From NCBI GenBank assembly GCA_024710405.1, contig JANJUV010000017.1:1-64000 (forward strand): a DNA stretch of 64,000 nucleotides, written 5' to 3'. Position numbers and translations under genes: made by a program. This stretch comes from Bacteroidales bacterium. GTDB lineage: Bacteria > Bacteroidota > Bacteroidia > Bacteroidales > F082. Numbering within the stretch: position 1 is the stretch's first letter; each line of letters starts with the position of its first letter. Positions 38,701 to 46,486 of this stretch are shown one piece after another. The notes below the pieces were generated by a model. That model was not told the DNA's origin, did no database searches, and saw only the letters and a program-made list of their open reading frames with translations.

Positions 38701-41002
38701 TTTGGATGCAGACAGGACCTATATCTTTGAGTTCAACAACGATCGCGTGACAATGGACAACACCTATGAATGGTGTAATGAAGGAATTGAATGCTTTAAA
38801 CCCGTGCTGCATGACATACCGATCAAGGTGTATCCCGAATGGATGAAAAAACTTCAGGCAAATGAGGAAGTAATGATTCCTTCGGTGAAAGAATTGCCCG
38901 AAAGCTGGTCAGAAGAAAAAGCAGCTCTTGAACCTCAGGGAATACAGTCGCTGATAGCCATTCCACTTACTGTGGAACAATCACTGATTGGATTTGTGGG
39001 GCTCGATCTGGTACGGCAGGCCAAAAGTTTCAGCAAAGATGAAATAAATGCATTGAGAATATGGGGCAGCATGCTTTCGAGCCTCATCAACGACCTCCGC
39101 ACCGAGAGCCTCATTGAGCAAACCCGTCAGAATTACGAAACCTTCTTTAATACAATTGACGATTTTCTGTTTGTTTTTGATGAACAGATGAATATTGTTG
39201 ATACAAATTCAACCGTAAATCAGCGGCTGGGTTACACCCACGAAGACCTGAATGGGCAGAATGCACTGATGGTTCGTCCTCTGGAGGTTCACGATCAGGC
39301 AATTGCCTCCATCAAACTGCTGCTTTCGGGCGATCAGGCCTATTGCACCCTGCCCCTGCTGACCAAAACCGGCGAAGAAATTCCGGTTGAAACCAGAGTA
39401 AAACGGGGCATGTGGAACGGACAACCGGTTATTTTTGGTGTGAGCAAAGATATTTCGCAGATCAAACTGTCGGAACAGAAGTTTGCCACTGCCTTTGAAT
39501 CTAATGCTGCCGGAATGGCCATCACTCATTTCTATTCAGGAATGTATCTCGATGTGAACAACTCCTTTATTGAGATTTTCGGATATTCACGCGAAGAGGT
39601 TCTTGGCAATACAGGATCTGATTTGAATATTTTTGTTGAACCCGGCATTCGCAACAGCATCACCGATCAGCTCGAACAAGGCATTCCGGTTCGAAAACTT
39701 GAAATTGATCTGCGTTCCAAAAACGGGGAAATCAAAACAACGCTTGTCTCATGCGACACCATTTTCATCGGAAAGGAAAAATGCATGCTTGCCGTAATAG
39801 TGGATATTTCTGAACGCAAGAAAGCCGAACAGGAACTGCAGAAAGCCCGTGTTGAGGCAGACAAGGCCAATCAGGCCAAGAGCGATTTTTTGTCGCGTAT
39901 GAGCCACGAACTGCGTACGCCTATGAATTCCATTCTGGGATTTGCGCAATTGCTCGAAATTGGCGACCTGAATCCCAAGCAACTGAAAGGCGTACACCAC
40001 ATCATGCACAGTGGCAAACACCTGCTCGAACTCATCAATGAGGTACTCGACATTTCGCGTATTGAATCGGGCAGACTGTCACTTTCAGTCGAACCGGTTC
40101 ATGTTACACAACTCGTCAAGGAAGTAATGGATATTGTACAACCTATGGCTGCAGGCCGGAACATCAAATTGAGCATCGGGCAATGTGATGAGAACATGTT
40201 TGCAAAGGCAGACCGTCAACGCCTGAAGCAAATATTGATCAATCTTGTTAACAACGCCATAAAATATAATCGTGAAAATGGATCAGTATCTGTTTCCTGC
40301 CAATGCTCACCCGATCGCAACGATGAAAAACAGCTGCGCATTTCGATATCGGATACCGGAGTAGGATTAACAACAGAACAAATTCCCAAACTTTTTATCC
40401 CATTCGAACGCGTCGGTGCCGAAAAAACCAGCACTGAAGGCACAGGACTTGGACTTGCAGTGGTGAAAAAGCTTGTTGAGATAATGAATGGTGAAATAGG
40501 TGTGGACAGTGTACCAGGCGAAGGCTCCACCTTCTGGATCGAAATGCCCCAGACCGAGCGTCAGCAGATCAAAATAGCACAGGGACATAGTATCCAGACG
40601 AATGCTGCAGACAACACCATGCTAACCGGCACCATTCTGTATGTAGAAGACAACCTTTCGAACATCGAACTGGTTGAACAGATTCTCTCGGAACAACGAC
40701 CCAAAATCAGCCTCAAACACGTGCAATCCGGCAATGAAGCTCTTTCGGCCGCATCAGGTGTCAAACCCGACCTGATTCTACTCGACCTGAACCTGCCCGA
40801 CAAACACGGAAGCGAAGTGCTGGAAATACTCAAAAGCAATGCAGAAGTGAAGCACATACCGGTAGTTATCATCAGCGCCGATGCTATGCCTGCTCAGCTG
40901 AAGTCGCTGCTGAAGGCCGGTGCACGTAACTACCTCACAAAACCAATAGAAGTCGATGGTTTTCTGAATGTTGTTGATCAATTCATGAAAGAAGAAAGAT
41001 AA
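32729..41002 (+). CDS. giant 16-PAS, 2-GAF soluble hybrid histidine kinase
   Basis: An uninterrupted 2757-residue reading frame. Domains in order (approximate residues): N-terminal GAF-like 45-152; PAS repeats at 168-275, 290-408, 419-545, 554-672, 682-803, 812-931, 937-1055, 1062-1178, 1187-1306, 1312-1428, 1438-1555, 1564-1676 and 1682-1797, most closed by a DIT(E/Q)RK-type motif; coiled coil 1801-1849; PAS 1850-1956; GAF 1962-2128; PAS 2136-2249 and 2251-2366; HisKA with FLSRMSHELRTP (His2393); HATPase 2490-2610 (LVNNAIKYN, DTGVGL, GTGLGLAVVKK); receiver 2634-2757 (Asp2686 in LLDLNLP, Lys in LTKPIE). No signal peptide or membrane helix is seen, so it is probably cytoplasmic. It is first of three kinase genes with a strong promoter 60 bp upstream. 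Ligands of the PAS domains are unknown; no haem or flavin motif was confirmed. Confidence 0.93.
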   Translation: MHTDTTNPGKNPGEIEFPQKNNEQLSDLVIKLNYQLMERNKELRLIYEVDNLLKSNLYEDEEVFQRLVDLVPAAFQRPEKTHVRLIFQSKSYYSAGFRTSETFIESKAELSTGLLVEFNAFIDETSNQKDRIGFLDEEQQLLENIALRLRDYIEIKKKEKQLKERDATYTRILSRLREIIIEVDHSDRITFVSEAILAVCGYQTHEVVRKRFMDLIHEDDIKMLQDKQQLIKMEKDISLEFRLRTKNDSFRYVRLNGNPVWNGDNFEGFTGIISDITQEKQLAEALKEQETLYRSVVEASPDVITITDLSGQIEFCSPRAVEMFGANEETVFVGRNLLEFLDERDHMRAMDALSEMHSGLITGAEEYMGRKVDGSLFEVEVNGNFLYDHEGMPAKMVFVTRDISDRKKAEREVEAGNKRFKALFDSMAQGVVYQDSQGRITHANPAAEKLLGLTMDQMQGRVSADPEWRAIRADGTDFPGHEHPAMIALSDGKPVINVEMGVYHPQKKEHVWILVSAEPEYHEGETTPYQVFTTFTDITNLKNAQLHLKQSEEKLRIIADNNFHWEFWIDPAGNSLYNSPSVERITGRPSDYFEANPNWFDTIIHKEDWQIYKNHHEQSSSRKKEERLQFRIYLPDGSIRHIEHVCSPVYSETGEYLGVRGTNIDITQRKQIEKALVESEEKFRLIAENTSDGILVLDQNNRMLYASPTYFRQLGLDSKSEIIIDQAFIYNRLHPDDRDPIFGYILGNIREQVTDLTYIYRAWHEAGHYVWLQDNAHFTYDAGGKLLLSHVVSRNISLFKEAESALKQSEEKYRSLIDSSDAAIMLMDRAGNYLYLNTIAAAPFGKTPAELVGINAAELFPPDQTEAMLQDIEKIFAKDAGFVKETKVDLAGSPQWFRTSMQPVRNESGEVASVLMYATNITDTKLVTERISQSERKYRALFHDSPEGFLIIRNGMFVDCNKASEKLMRGTREQLLQVTPDQISPEYQPNGRKSSTYAQELIEQAYREGNIRFEWTHTRFDGSEFIADVSLVPIVVEDEEVLFTTWQDITERKKNERELRKLSQVVQQSPVSIVITNLDGKIEYANPSACKTTGYSLEELIGQNPRVLKSGETTSEEYDSLWKNISNGKEWKGIFHNKRKNGDLYWESSTISPLFDIDGNITHYIAIKEDITERKLVQEALAESEKRFSEVAAQNQNVIWECDLNGLYTYVSPASIQVYGYQPDELVHKLHFYDIAPEVDREEVKEVSIKMMAKGARLENYENTVQKKDGSLIWVSTNGMPVYNPAGELIGYRGSDIDITQRKNAEAEMKKFRVISDQANYGNGIAALDGTLLYANEAFAAMHGFTVEELVGKNLAMLHPEHALPRVSALIEVIQTQGGFVAEEVVRWRKDGTEFPSLMNAKIIFDEEHNPLFMAASVIDITELKASEAALRASEEELNYAQEIANMGSWELNLKNGAVHWSKNYYNLVDADANEPPYSLDEIRKLIQPEDVGIFEDATKRMMVNKDVETIYFRLNTKKGRQKWIQANMVPHFENDEFVGLSGVSIDITDKKEAELQIQQQNIKLNAILDAIPDMIFISDRKGNYLEYYKSKANIFLDDYEHLVGKNVADTFEPSTSRLHLEKIDECLSTGHIVTYEYPKTEHGITRHYECRTVKMDEDRVLRFVRDISLKKEQEREIRKLSLAIEQSPVSIVITDLDATIRYVSPAFVDATGYSAEEAIGQKPSILKSGKTPDREYAAMWSTITQGKPWQGEWINKRKNGTFFWESVLITPITDENGTMTSYLAIKQDITQRKEAEAEILELNASLEQKVKDRTAELAAANKSLINEIDEREAIQRELERKSNELENFFNVALDLLCIADLEGNFVKVSKAWSDILGYSIEELNRSKFLDFVHPDDIQPTLDAMAELSDEHTILDFVNRYRASDGSYHFIEWHSVPVGNYIYAAARDITKRKLNEDFEQELLHISTKLTGIPFAEIEPSINMALERIGKFLDADRTYIFEFNNDRVTMDNTYEWCNEGIECFKPVLHDIPIKVYPEWMKKLQANEEVMIPSVKELPESWSEEKAALEPQGIQSLIAIPLTVEQSLIGFVGLDLVRQAKSFSKDEINALRIWGSMLSSLINDLRTESLIEQTRQNYETFFNTIDDFLFVFDEQMNIVDTNSTVNQRLGYTHEDLNGQNALMVRPLEVHDQAIASIKLLLSGDQAYCTLPLLTKTGEEIPVETRVKRGMWNGQPVIFGVSKDISQIKLSEQKFATAFESNAAGMAITHFYSGMYLDVNNSFIEIFGYSREEVLGNTGSDLNIFVEPGIRNSITDQLEQGIPVRKLEIDLRSKNGEIKTTLVSCDTIFIGKEKCMLAVIVDISERKKAEQELQKARVEADKANQAKSDFLSRMSHELRTPMNSILGFAQLLEIGDLNPKQLKGVHHIMHSGKHLLELINEVLDISRIESGRLSLSVEPVHVTQLVKEVMDIVQPMAAGRNIKLSIGQCDENMFAKADRQRLKQILINLVNNAIKYNRENGSVSVSCQCSPDRNDEKQLRISISDTGVGLTTEQIPKLFIPFERVGAEKTSTEGTGLGLAVVKKLVEIMNGEIGVDSVPGEGSTFWIEMPQTERQQIKIAQGHSIQTNAADNTMLTGTILYVEDNLSNIELVEQILSEQRPKISLKHVQSGNEALSAASGVKPDLILLDLNLPDKHGSEVLEILKSNAEVKHIPVVIISADAMPAQLKSLLKAGARNYLTKPIEVDGFLNVVDQFMKEER

Positions 41003-41045
41003 GAGAATAAGATAATCCCAAAAGAATTAAACATCTTACTAAGAT

Positions 41046-42818
41046 ATGGAAAAAAGAAATCAGCCCGAACAGTCACATAGAAATACTGAAGAGGGCAATC
41101 AGGAAGACGAAAAACCGGATGCAGTAACCGGGTTCGACACTCAGAACCAAAATGATATTCATTTTCTTTTGGATCACGCCACGCGTATCAATCTCGCTAT
41201 TGATGCTGTCAACATGGCCTGGTGGGAGTTGAACCTGACAAACGGAGCCGTAATTTATCACAAACGTAAAGCAGAGATGCTTGGTTATGAACCGGATATG
41301 TTTAAACACTATCAGGATTTCATGAATCTCGTGCATCCCGAAGATTATGAGCGGGCGATGGATGCCATGCGCGATCATATGTCGGGCAAAGCACAAACCT
41401 ATGAAGTGGAATACCGTATAAAAACGGTTCAAGGCAACTATTTGTGGTTTCAGGATGCTGGAACCATCACAAAAAGAGATGAGAACGGGAGGCCACTCAA
41501 AATCATTGGTTTCGTGATTGATATAACCAAGAAGAAAGCTGAACAGGAATTGATCAAAGAACTGAACAGCCAGTTGGAGCAAAAAGTTGCCGATCGCACC
41601 CGGGAGCTGATGCTGGCAAACGAACAGATGCGTCAGGAGATTGAAATCCGGAAACTGGCCGAAGAGCGCTCGGAGCAGGCCCTTAATATTGCCGAAGAAG
41701 CCAACCGTTCGAAAAGTGAATTCATGTCGCGCATGAGCCATGAGTTGCGCACCCCCCTGAACTCGATTCTGGGTTTTGCCCAGTTGCTCGAATTGGGTGC
41801 ATTGAACGAAAAACAACAGCGCGGGGTACGACACATCCTATCGGACGGCAAGAAACTGCTGCAACTGATCAATGAGGTGCTCGACATCACCAATATTGAA
41901 ACCGGACGTCTGGCACTCTCAATGGAACCCGTTCGGCTGCAAAGCATCTTTGCCGAAATTACCGAAGAATTTGATGAAGCCGCCAGTCAAAAAAATGTCA
42001 GTCTGAATCAATTAGTCTCTCCCATTGACGACCCCTACATTATGGCCGACTATCAGCGAATCAAAAAGTTGATCTCCATACTGATGGATAATGCTGTCCG
42101 ATACAATCAACCCGGTGGGAGTGTGCTGCTCAAGGCGGAAGAAGATACCGGTGTATCGGGTCAGGAACGAATTAAAATCAGTGTAATCGACACCGGACCC
42201 GGCATCAAAGCCGAAAACACTGCAAAACTGTTTAAACCATTTGAAAGGATTGATTCAAACCATGAAGGCACAGGACTTGGCCTTGCCCTTGCGCAGAAAC
42301 TTGCTGATGCCATGGACGGCCATATCGGTGTGGAATCCCTACCCGATCTGGGCAGCACTTTTTGGGTTTCCTTTGCAAGAACCAAGCCCGAAAGCCATTT
42401 CAATGCACAACCGGAATCAGGCCAGAGAGCTGATCATGAATACAGCACATTCGAAAAAACAATTCTGTACATTGAAGACAACGAATCAAGTTCGGACTTA
42501 GTTGCCAATGTATTGTCGGACAAAATGCCGCATCTGAGGCTGATTACTGCGCGAACCGGTAAAAATATCAAAAGCCTTATCATGCAGGAAAAGCCCGACC
42601 TTATCCTGCTCGATCTCGACCTTCCTGATATCCACGGATCAGAATTGCTGCAACAATTCAAGCAGGACGTTGAAACCAAATCTATTCCGGTTATCATCAT
42701 TACTGCCAATCTTGTGTTGAGCAAGAACATTAAAAACAATCTGGAAGGTGCAGCCTCCATTGTCAATAAACCACTGGAAATTATTTCGTTTGTGGAAACA
42801 ATCAAACGAAACTTATAA
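41046..42818 (+). CDS. PAS hybrid histidine kinase
   Basis: This 590-residue soluble kinase has a charged start rich in Gln/Glu, one PAS domain (about 48-170: AVNMAWWELNLTNGAV to IDITKKKAEQEL), a coiled coil (about 170-225), HisKA with FMSRMSHELRTP (His232), HATPase (ILMDNAVRYNQ, DTGPGI, GTGLGLALAQK) and a receiver (Asp523 in LLDLDLP, ITAN, NKPLE). The kinase core and receiver closely resemble the C-terminus of the giant kinase encoded 43 bp upstream, suggesting duplication of that portion. It is followed 23 bp later by a third kinase. Confidence 0.93.
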   Translation: MEKRNQPEQSHRNTEEGNQEDEKPDAVTGFDTQNQNDIHFLLDHATRINLAIDAVNMAWWELNLTNGAVIYHKRKAEMLGYEPDMFKHYQDFMNLVHPEDYERAMDAMRDHMSGKAQTYEVEYRIKTVQGNYLWFQDAGTITKRDENGRPLKIIGFVIDITKKKAEQELIKELNSQLEQKVADRTRELMLANEQMRQEIEIRKLAEERSEQALNIAEEANRSKSEFMSRMSHELRTPLNSILGFAQLLELGALNEKQQRGVRHILSDGKKLLQLINEVLDITNIETGRLALSMEPVRLQSIFAEITEEFDEAASQKNVSLNQLVSPIDDPYIMADYQRIKKLISILMDNAVRYNQPGGSVLLKAEEDTGVSGQERIKISVIDTGPGIKAENTAKLFKPFERIDSNHEGTGLGLALAQKLADAMDGHIGVESLPDLGSTFWVSFARTKPESHFNAQPESGQRADHEYSTFEKTILYIEDNESSSDLVANVLSDKMPHLRLITARTGKNIKSLIMQEKPDLILLDLDLPDIHGSELLQQFKQDVETKSIPVIIITANLVLSKNIKNNLEGAASIVNKPLEIISFVETIKRNL

Positions 42819-42841
42819 AAAAAACTAAAAACAAAACCATT

Positions 42842-44461
42842 ATGAAACAACTTGACCTTACCGACGCAAAGATTCTCATCATTGATGATCAGATTGCCAA
42901 TATAGAGGTTTTGGAGGATTTACTCGATGCACAGGGATACACCAACATCACCTCAACCACTGATCCCAGGGAGGCGCTTCATTTGTTTGCCATTCATGAG
43001 CCGGATATTGTACTGCTCGACCTCATGATGCCCTATCTGGATGGTTTTCAGGTAATGGCTCAGTTGAAGCCTCTGATGAGCGAAGGAGTGTTTGTCCCGA
43101 TTCTTGTGCTCACAGCCGATGCAACCTCCGACACCAAGAAAAGAGCGCTCACGGAAGGTGCCAGTGATTTCATCACCAAACCGTTCGATATCACAGAGGT
43201 TGGGTTGCGCATCAAAAATCTGTTGCTCACTTCATATCTAATGTCAGAACTGAAAGATCAGAATGCTCTTCTCGAAATCAAGGTGAAGGAGCGCACAAGC
43301 CAGCTTGTGGAAACCAATAAAATGCTTGAAGCAGCCAAAAACAAAGCCGAAGCAAGCAATAAGCTGAAAACAGCATTCATGCAAAACATTTCGCATGAGG
43401 TTCGTACACCGCTCAACGGCATACTCGGGTTCTCGTCCCTCATTGGTGATCCCGAGCTGACTGCTGACGAAAGGGAAGAGTTTATGAACCTTTTACAGGA
43501 ATCGAGCGACAGACTGGTGAAAACCATCACCGACTACATGGATATTTCGCTTATTGTTTCGGGCAGCATGGAGGTTCAAAAGAAAAAATTCAGCTTTGTG
43601 CCGATGCTCGAAAACATTAAAAACAAATACGGAAAAATTGCACATGCGAAATCCCTGAATTACACCCTTAATATTCCTGAAGAATGCCGCTCCATTGAAA
43701 TTGAAACTGATCAGGAACTTCTGGAAAAATCTGTCATTCAGCTTGTTGACAATGCATTTAAGTTTACTAAGGAAGGTTCGGTACAGCTTGGTGTCAGCCT
43801 CAACGATACCATTCTGACGGTTTATGTTCAGGATACAGGAGTTGGCATCAGCATGGATGCGCAGGAAAAGGTATTTGAAAGCTTTATTCAGGAAGATGTT
43901 TCGAATACCAGGGGACACGAGGGCAGCGGTCTGGGTCTTACCATCACAAAAGGCATCATGGAATTATTGGGTGGAAACGTGACGATAGAATCTGAGAAAA
44001 ACAGCGGAACCAAAATTATGTTGTCGCTTCCGGTTCCCGAGTACAGACAACAAAACGTTCCCAAGGGCAATAGTGTTCGACGCGCCAGCGAATCATATAT
44101 TCTTGTTGCAGAAGACGATCCGGGCAATATGCTCTATATTGAGCACACATTGAAAAACAGGTTCAAGGGATTTTACAAAGCCCATGACGGTAAAGAGGCG
44201 GTGAAGATGATGAAGGAGCATCCTGAGATCGCACTGGTGCTGATGGATTTGAAGATGCCGATTATGGATGGATTCGAGGCCACTAAAGAAATCCGGAAAA
44301 TGGGTCTTGATGTTGTTATTATTGCCATTACAGCCTACGGCATGTCGGGCGACGAACAAAAAGCACTCAACGCGGGATGCAATGATTATCTGCCAAAACC
44401 CTTTCAAAACAACCGGTTGCTGCAAAAACTCAGGGCATCTGGGTTTGAGGCTGAAAGCTAG
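42842..44461 (+). CDS. REC-HisKA-HATPase-REC hybrid kinase
   Basis: This 539-residue soluble protein begins with a receiver domain (ILIIDDQ, Asp60 in LLDLMMP, Lys in ITKPFD) rather than a sensor, followed by a coiled coil (about 135-175), HisKA with FMQNISHEVRTPLNG (His185), HATPase (LVDNAFKFT, DTGVGI, GSGLGLTITKG) and a second receiver (ILVAEDD, Asp469 in MDLKMP, LPKPFQ). The N-terminal receiver makes it a natural acceptor of phosphate from the two upstream kinases. No output domain is fused, and a 487-bp gene-free stretch follows. Confidence 0.93.
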   Translation: MKQLDLTDAKILIIDDQIANIEVLEDLLDAQGYTNITSTTDPREALHLFAIHEPDIVLLDLMMPYLDGFQVMAQLKPLMSEGVFVPILVLTADATSDTKKRALTEGASDFITKPFDITEVGLRIKNLLLTSYLMSELKDQNALLEIKVKERTSQLVETNKMLEAAKNKAEASNKLKTAFMQNISHEVRTPLNGILGFSSLIGDPELTADEREEFMNLLQESSDRLVKTITDYMDISLIVSGSMEVQKKKFSFVPMLENIKNKYGKIAHAKSLNYTLNIPEECRSIEIETDQELLEKSVIQLVDNAFKFTKEGSVQLGVSLNDTILTVYVQDTGVGISMDAQEKVFESFIQEDVSNTRGHEGSGLGLTITKGIMELLGGNVTIESEKNSGTKIMLSLPVPEYRQQNVPKGNSVRRASESYILVAEDDPGNMLYIEHTLKNRFKGFYKAHDGKEAVKMMKEHPEIALVLMDLKMPIMDGFEATKEIRKMGLDVVIIAITAYGMSGDEQKALNAGCNDYLPKPFQNNRLLQKLRASGFEAES

Positions 44462-44948
44462 TTACGGAATAAATTTTTGTGAAGGGAATGAGGCTGTCAG
44501 ACAAAATTCCATCAAATACTTAAAATTAACGCATTATTCCAGTTGATCTCTGCCAAGTTGAACTGTGTGACAGGCTCATAACAATTTTTGTATATAAAAG
44601 TGCTTTTTTTAGTATCCAAAGGCAAATCAAGACAAAACGTGAATAAGAGAAAAATTTCAACTTTGTAAAACATAAATTTGAATGGATTGTTTAAGGTTTC
44701 TGATAGTATATAATTGTTTTATACAAAACCTTATCTCAATACTTGTACACAATACTCAAAAATCATTGTCCGGGAAATCGTATATTACTCAAATACAGAT
44801 CAGGATATTTTCATTGTCCGAAAGATATGGTTACAAACTGTCGTACTTTTAATTTTCAGACGTTTTTAAAGAACGTTTATATAACAGTTTAAATTAGCTT
44901 ACAACAAATATCAAATCAATCATTAAACTTAAATCGCATCCAGGCATC
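44462..44948. other. AT-rich gene-free stretch after kinase operon
   Basis: No gene, RNA or strong hairpin is evident. The stretch is distinctly AT-rich relative to its neighbours. A weak TACTTTTA box near 44845 might promote the barrel gene at 44949. Confidence 0.45.
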
Positions 44949-45566
44949 ATGAAAAATCGACTTTTACTTTCCTTTCTTTTATCTCTGTCAGTGTTTTTAT
45001 TAAATGCTCAATCGCTTGACTTAACGGTATTCAGTGGCTACACCTTCGCTGACAAGCTCCCGATAGAAGGCGGAAGGGCCAAAATTTACGGAGGCCATTC
45101 CTTTGGAACCGCTCTGACTTATTATCTGAACAGCCACTATTCTGTTGAGTTATTTTACAACCGAATCGAATCCCGTGTTACAGTTTCGTCGGATCTGCTT
45201 GGAAGCGACATTGACGAAAGAATTTCGACAAACTATATTTTAGCTGGAAGTAACCGGATTTTACCGCTCAACGACCGGGCATCCATCTTGGGTGGTTTGA
45301 AAATCGGCGCAGTTGTTTTTGCGCCATACAAGAATGATGCAAACAATAACACATATTTTGCGGCAGGTATAAACGGAGGTTTTCAGTATCTCTTCACGGA
45401 TAAAGTTGGAATAAAACTGCAGGCAAATGCAATGTTTCCGATTACCGATGTTGGCGCAAGCCTCTGGTGGAGTGCGGGAAGCGGCCCCGAAGTCGGTGTC
45501 TCCAGTGGGTCTTCTCTGATTCAGATTGGACTAAATGGTGGTTTAGTGTTTAGAATGTTACCATAA
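44949..45566 (+). CDS. outer-membrane beta-barrel protein
   Basis: This 205-residue protein has a signal peptide (MKNRLLLSFLLSLSVFLLNAQ) and a mature region of repeated amphipathic strands (LDLTVFSGYTFAD, FGTALTYYLN, YSVELFYNRIE, NGGFQYLFTDKVGIKLQANAMFPI) ending LNGGLVFRMLP. It belongs to the small barrel/porin-like group. A lipoprotein gene starts 18 bp downstream, and the pair is probably an envelope operon. No specific function is apparent. Confidence 0.78.
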   Translation: MKNRLLLSFLLSLSVFLLNAQSLDLTVFSGYTFADKLPIEGGRAKIYGGHSFGTALTYYLNSHYSVELFYNRIESRVTVSSDLLGSDIDERISTNYILAGSNRILPLNDRASILGGLKIGAVVFAPYKNDANNNTYFAAGINGGFQYLFTDKVGIKLQANAMFPITDVGASLWWSAGSGPEVGVSSGSSLIQIGLNGGLVFRMLP

Positions 45567-45584
45567 TTTTTAAAACAAATTATC

Positions 45585-46250
45585 ATGAAAAAGCAGATCA
45601 TTCCCTTTTTATTAATTCTAATGACTTTAGCATCATGTTCAGCACCCCAGAAAGTGACTAATTCATGGGTGAATCCGGGTATGAGTACTGCTAAAAAAGC
45701 AGAAAAAGTCTTTATCGCTGTTTTGTCTGAAGATTTAAGCAGCAAAGCTCTCATAGAGACTGAACTTGCAAAGAACCTTCAAACCAAAGGAATAGAAACC
45801 GTAATAAGTACTGAGCTATTTCCACCCGGCATGGACAAGGAAAACGTATCACATAACCAGGAGATGATGCAAACGATCCGGAATACAGGAAGTGAAGCCA
45901 TATTAACCATTGCATTACTTAATGTGCTCACAAAGGAGCGCTATGAGCCCGGCCGGCCTTATTCGCCAGTTTATGACCCTTTCCTTTTCTATGGATCTTT
46001 CTCTCGATACTACAATTATCGTTACCCAATAATGCATTCACCCGGTTATTTTACTACTGACAATACCTATTTTCTTGAAACCAACCTTTATGATGTAGCC
46101 AGCGAGAAATTGTTGTGGACAGTACAATCCAGTGTTTTCAATCCTTCATCTTTGGGTGATTTCCTGAATGGCTACATTAAACTTATGGAAAAACAAATGG
46201 TAAAGGACAAGCTTGTAACTCCCGAACAGAAAGGGATCTCCATATTGTAG
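45585..46250 (+). CDS. DUF4136-like lipoprotein
   Basis: This 221-residue protein has a lipoprotein signal (LLILMTLASC, lipobox Cys18) followed by a domain beginning APQKVTNSWVNPG and KAEKVFIAVLSEDLSSKALIETELAKNLQTKG. That resembles DUF4136-type envelope lipoproteins, which often have a W near the start and a nucleoside-like alpha/beta fold. A Tyr/Pro-rich insert (about 122-150) is notable (RPYSPVYDPFLFYGSF). It is encoded directly after a beta-barrel gene, so the two may work together in the outer membrane. No enzymatic motif was found. Confidence 0.7.
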   Translation: MKKQIIPFLLILMTLASCSAPQKVTNSWVNPGMSTAKKAEKVFIAVLSEDLSSKALIETELAKNLQTKGIETVISTELFPPGMDKENVSHNQEMMQTIRNTGSEAILTIALLNVLTKERYEPGRPYSPVYDPFLFYGSFSRYYNYRYPIMHSPGYFTTDNTYFLETNLYDVASEKLLWTVQSSVFNPSSLGDFLNGYIKLMEKQMVKDKLVTPEQKGISIL

Positions 46251-46486
46251 ATGAGAACCTTTGTGACCGTGTGCCTGTTATTGAAGCACATGCAAGTGTC
46301 AATTGCTAAAAAACTATAAAGCTGCGAACAGTGCCGGCCTATATTTTCTGAGTTCATAAATTAAGCACAAAAAGTCAGACTAACACAATTCTGCCATAAC
46401 AGTTGTTATATTGAAACACATTCTATTAATGCCTTCTCAGTATTTGTTTAGATCAAATAATATAAATTGAATTGCTAAGTAAAGTG

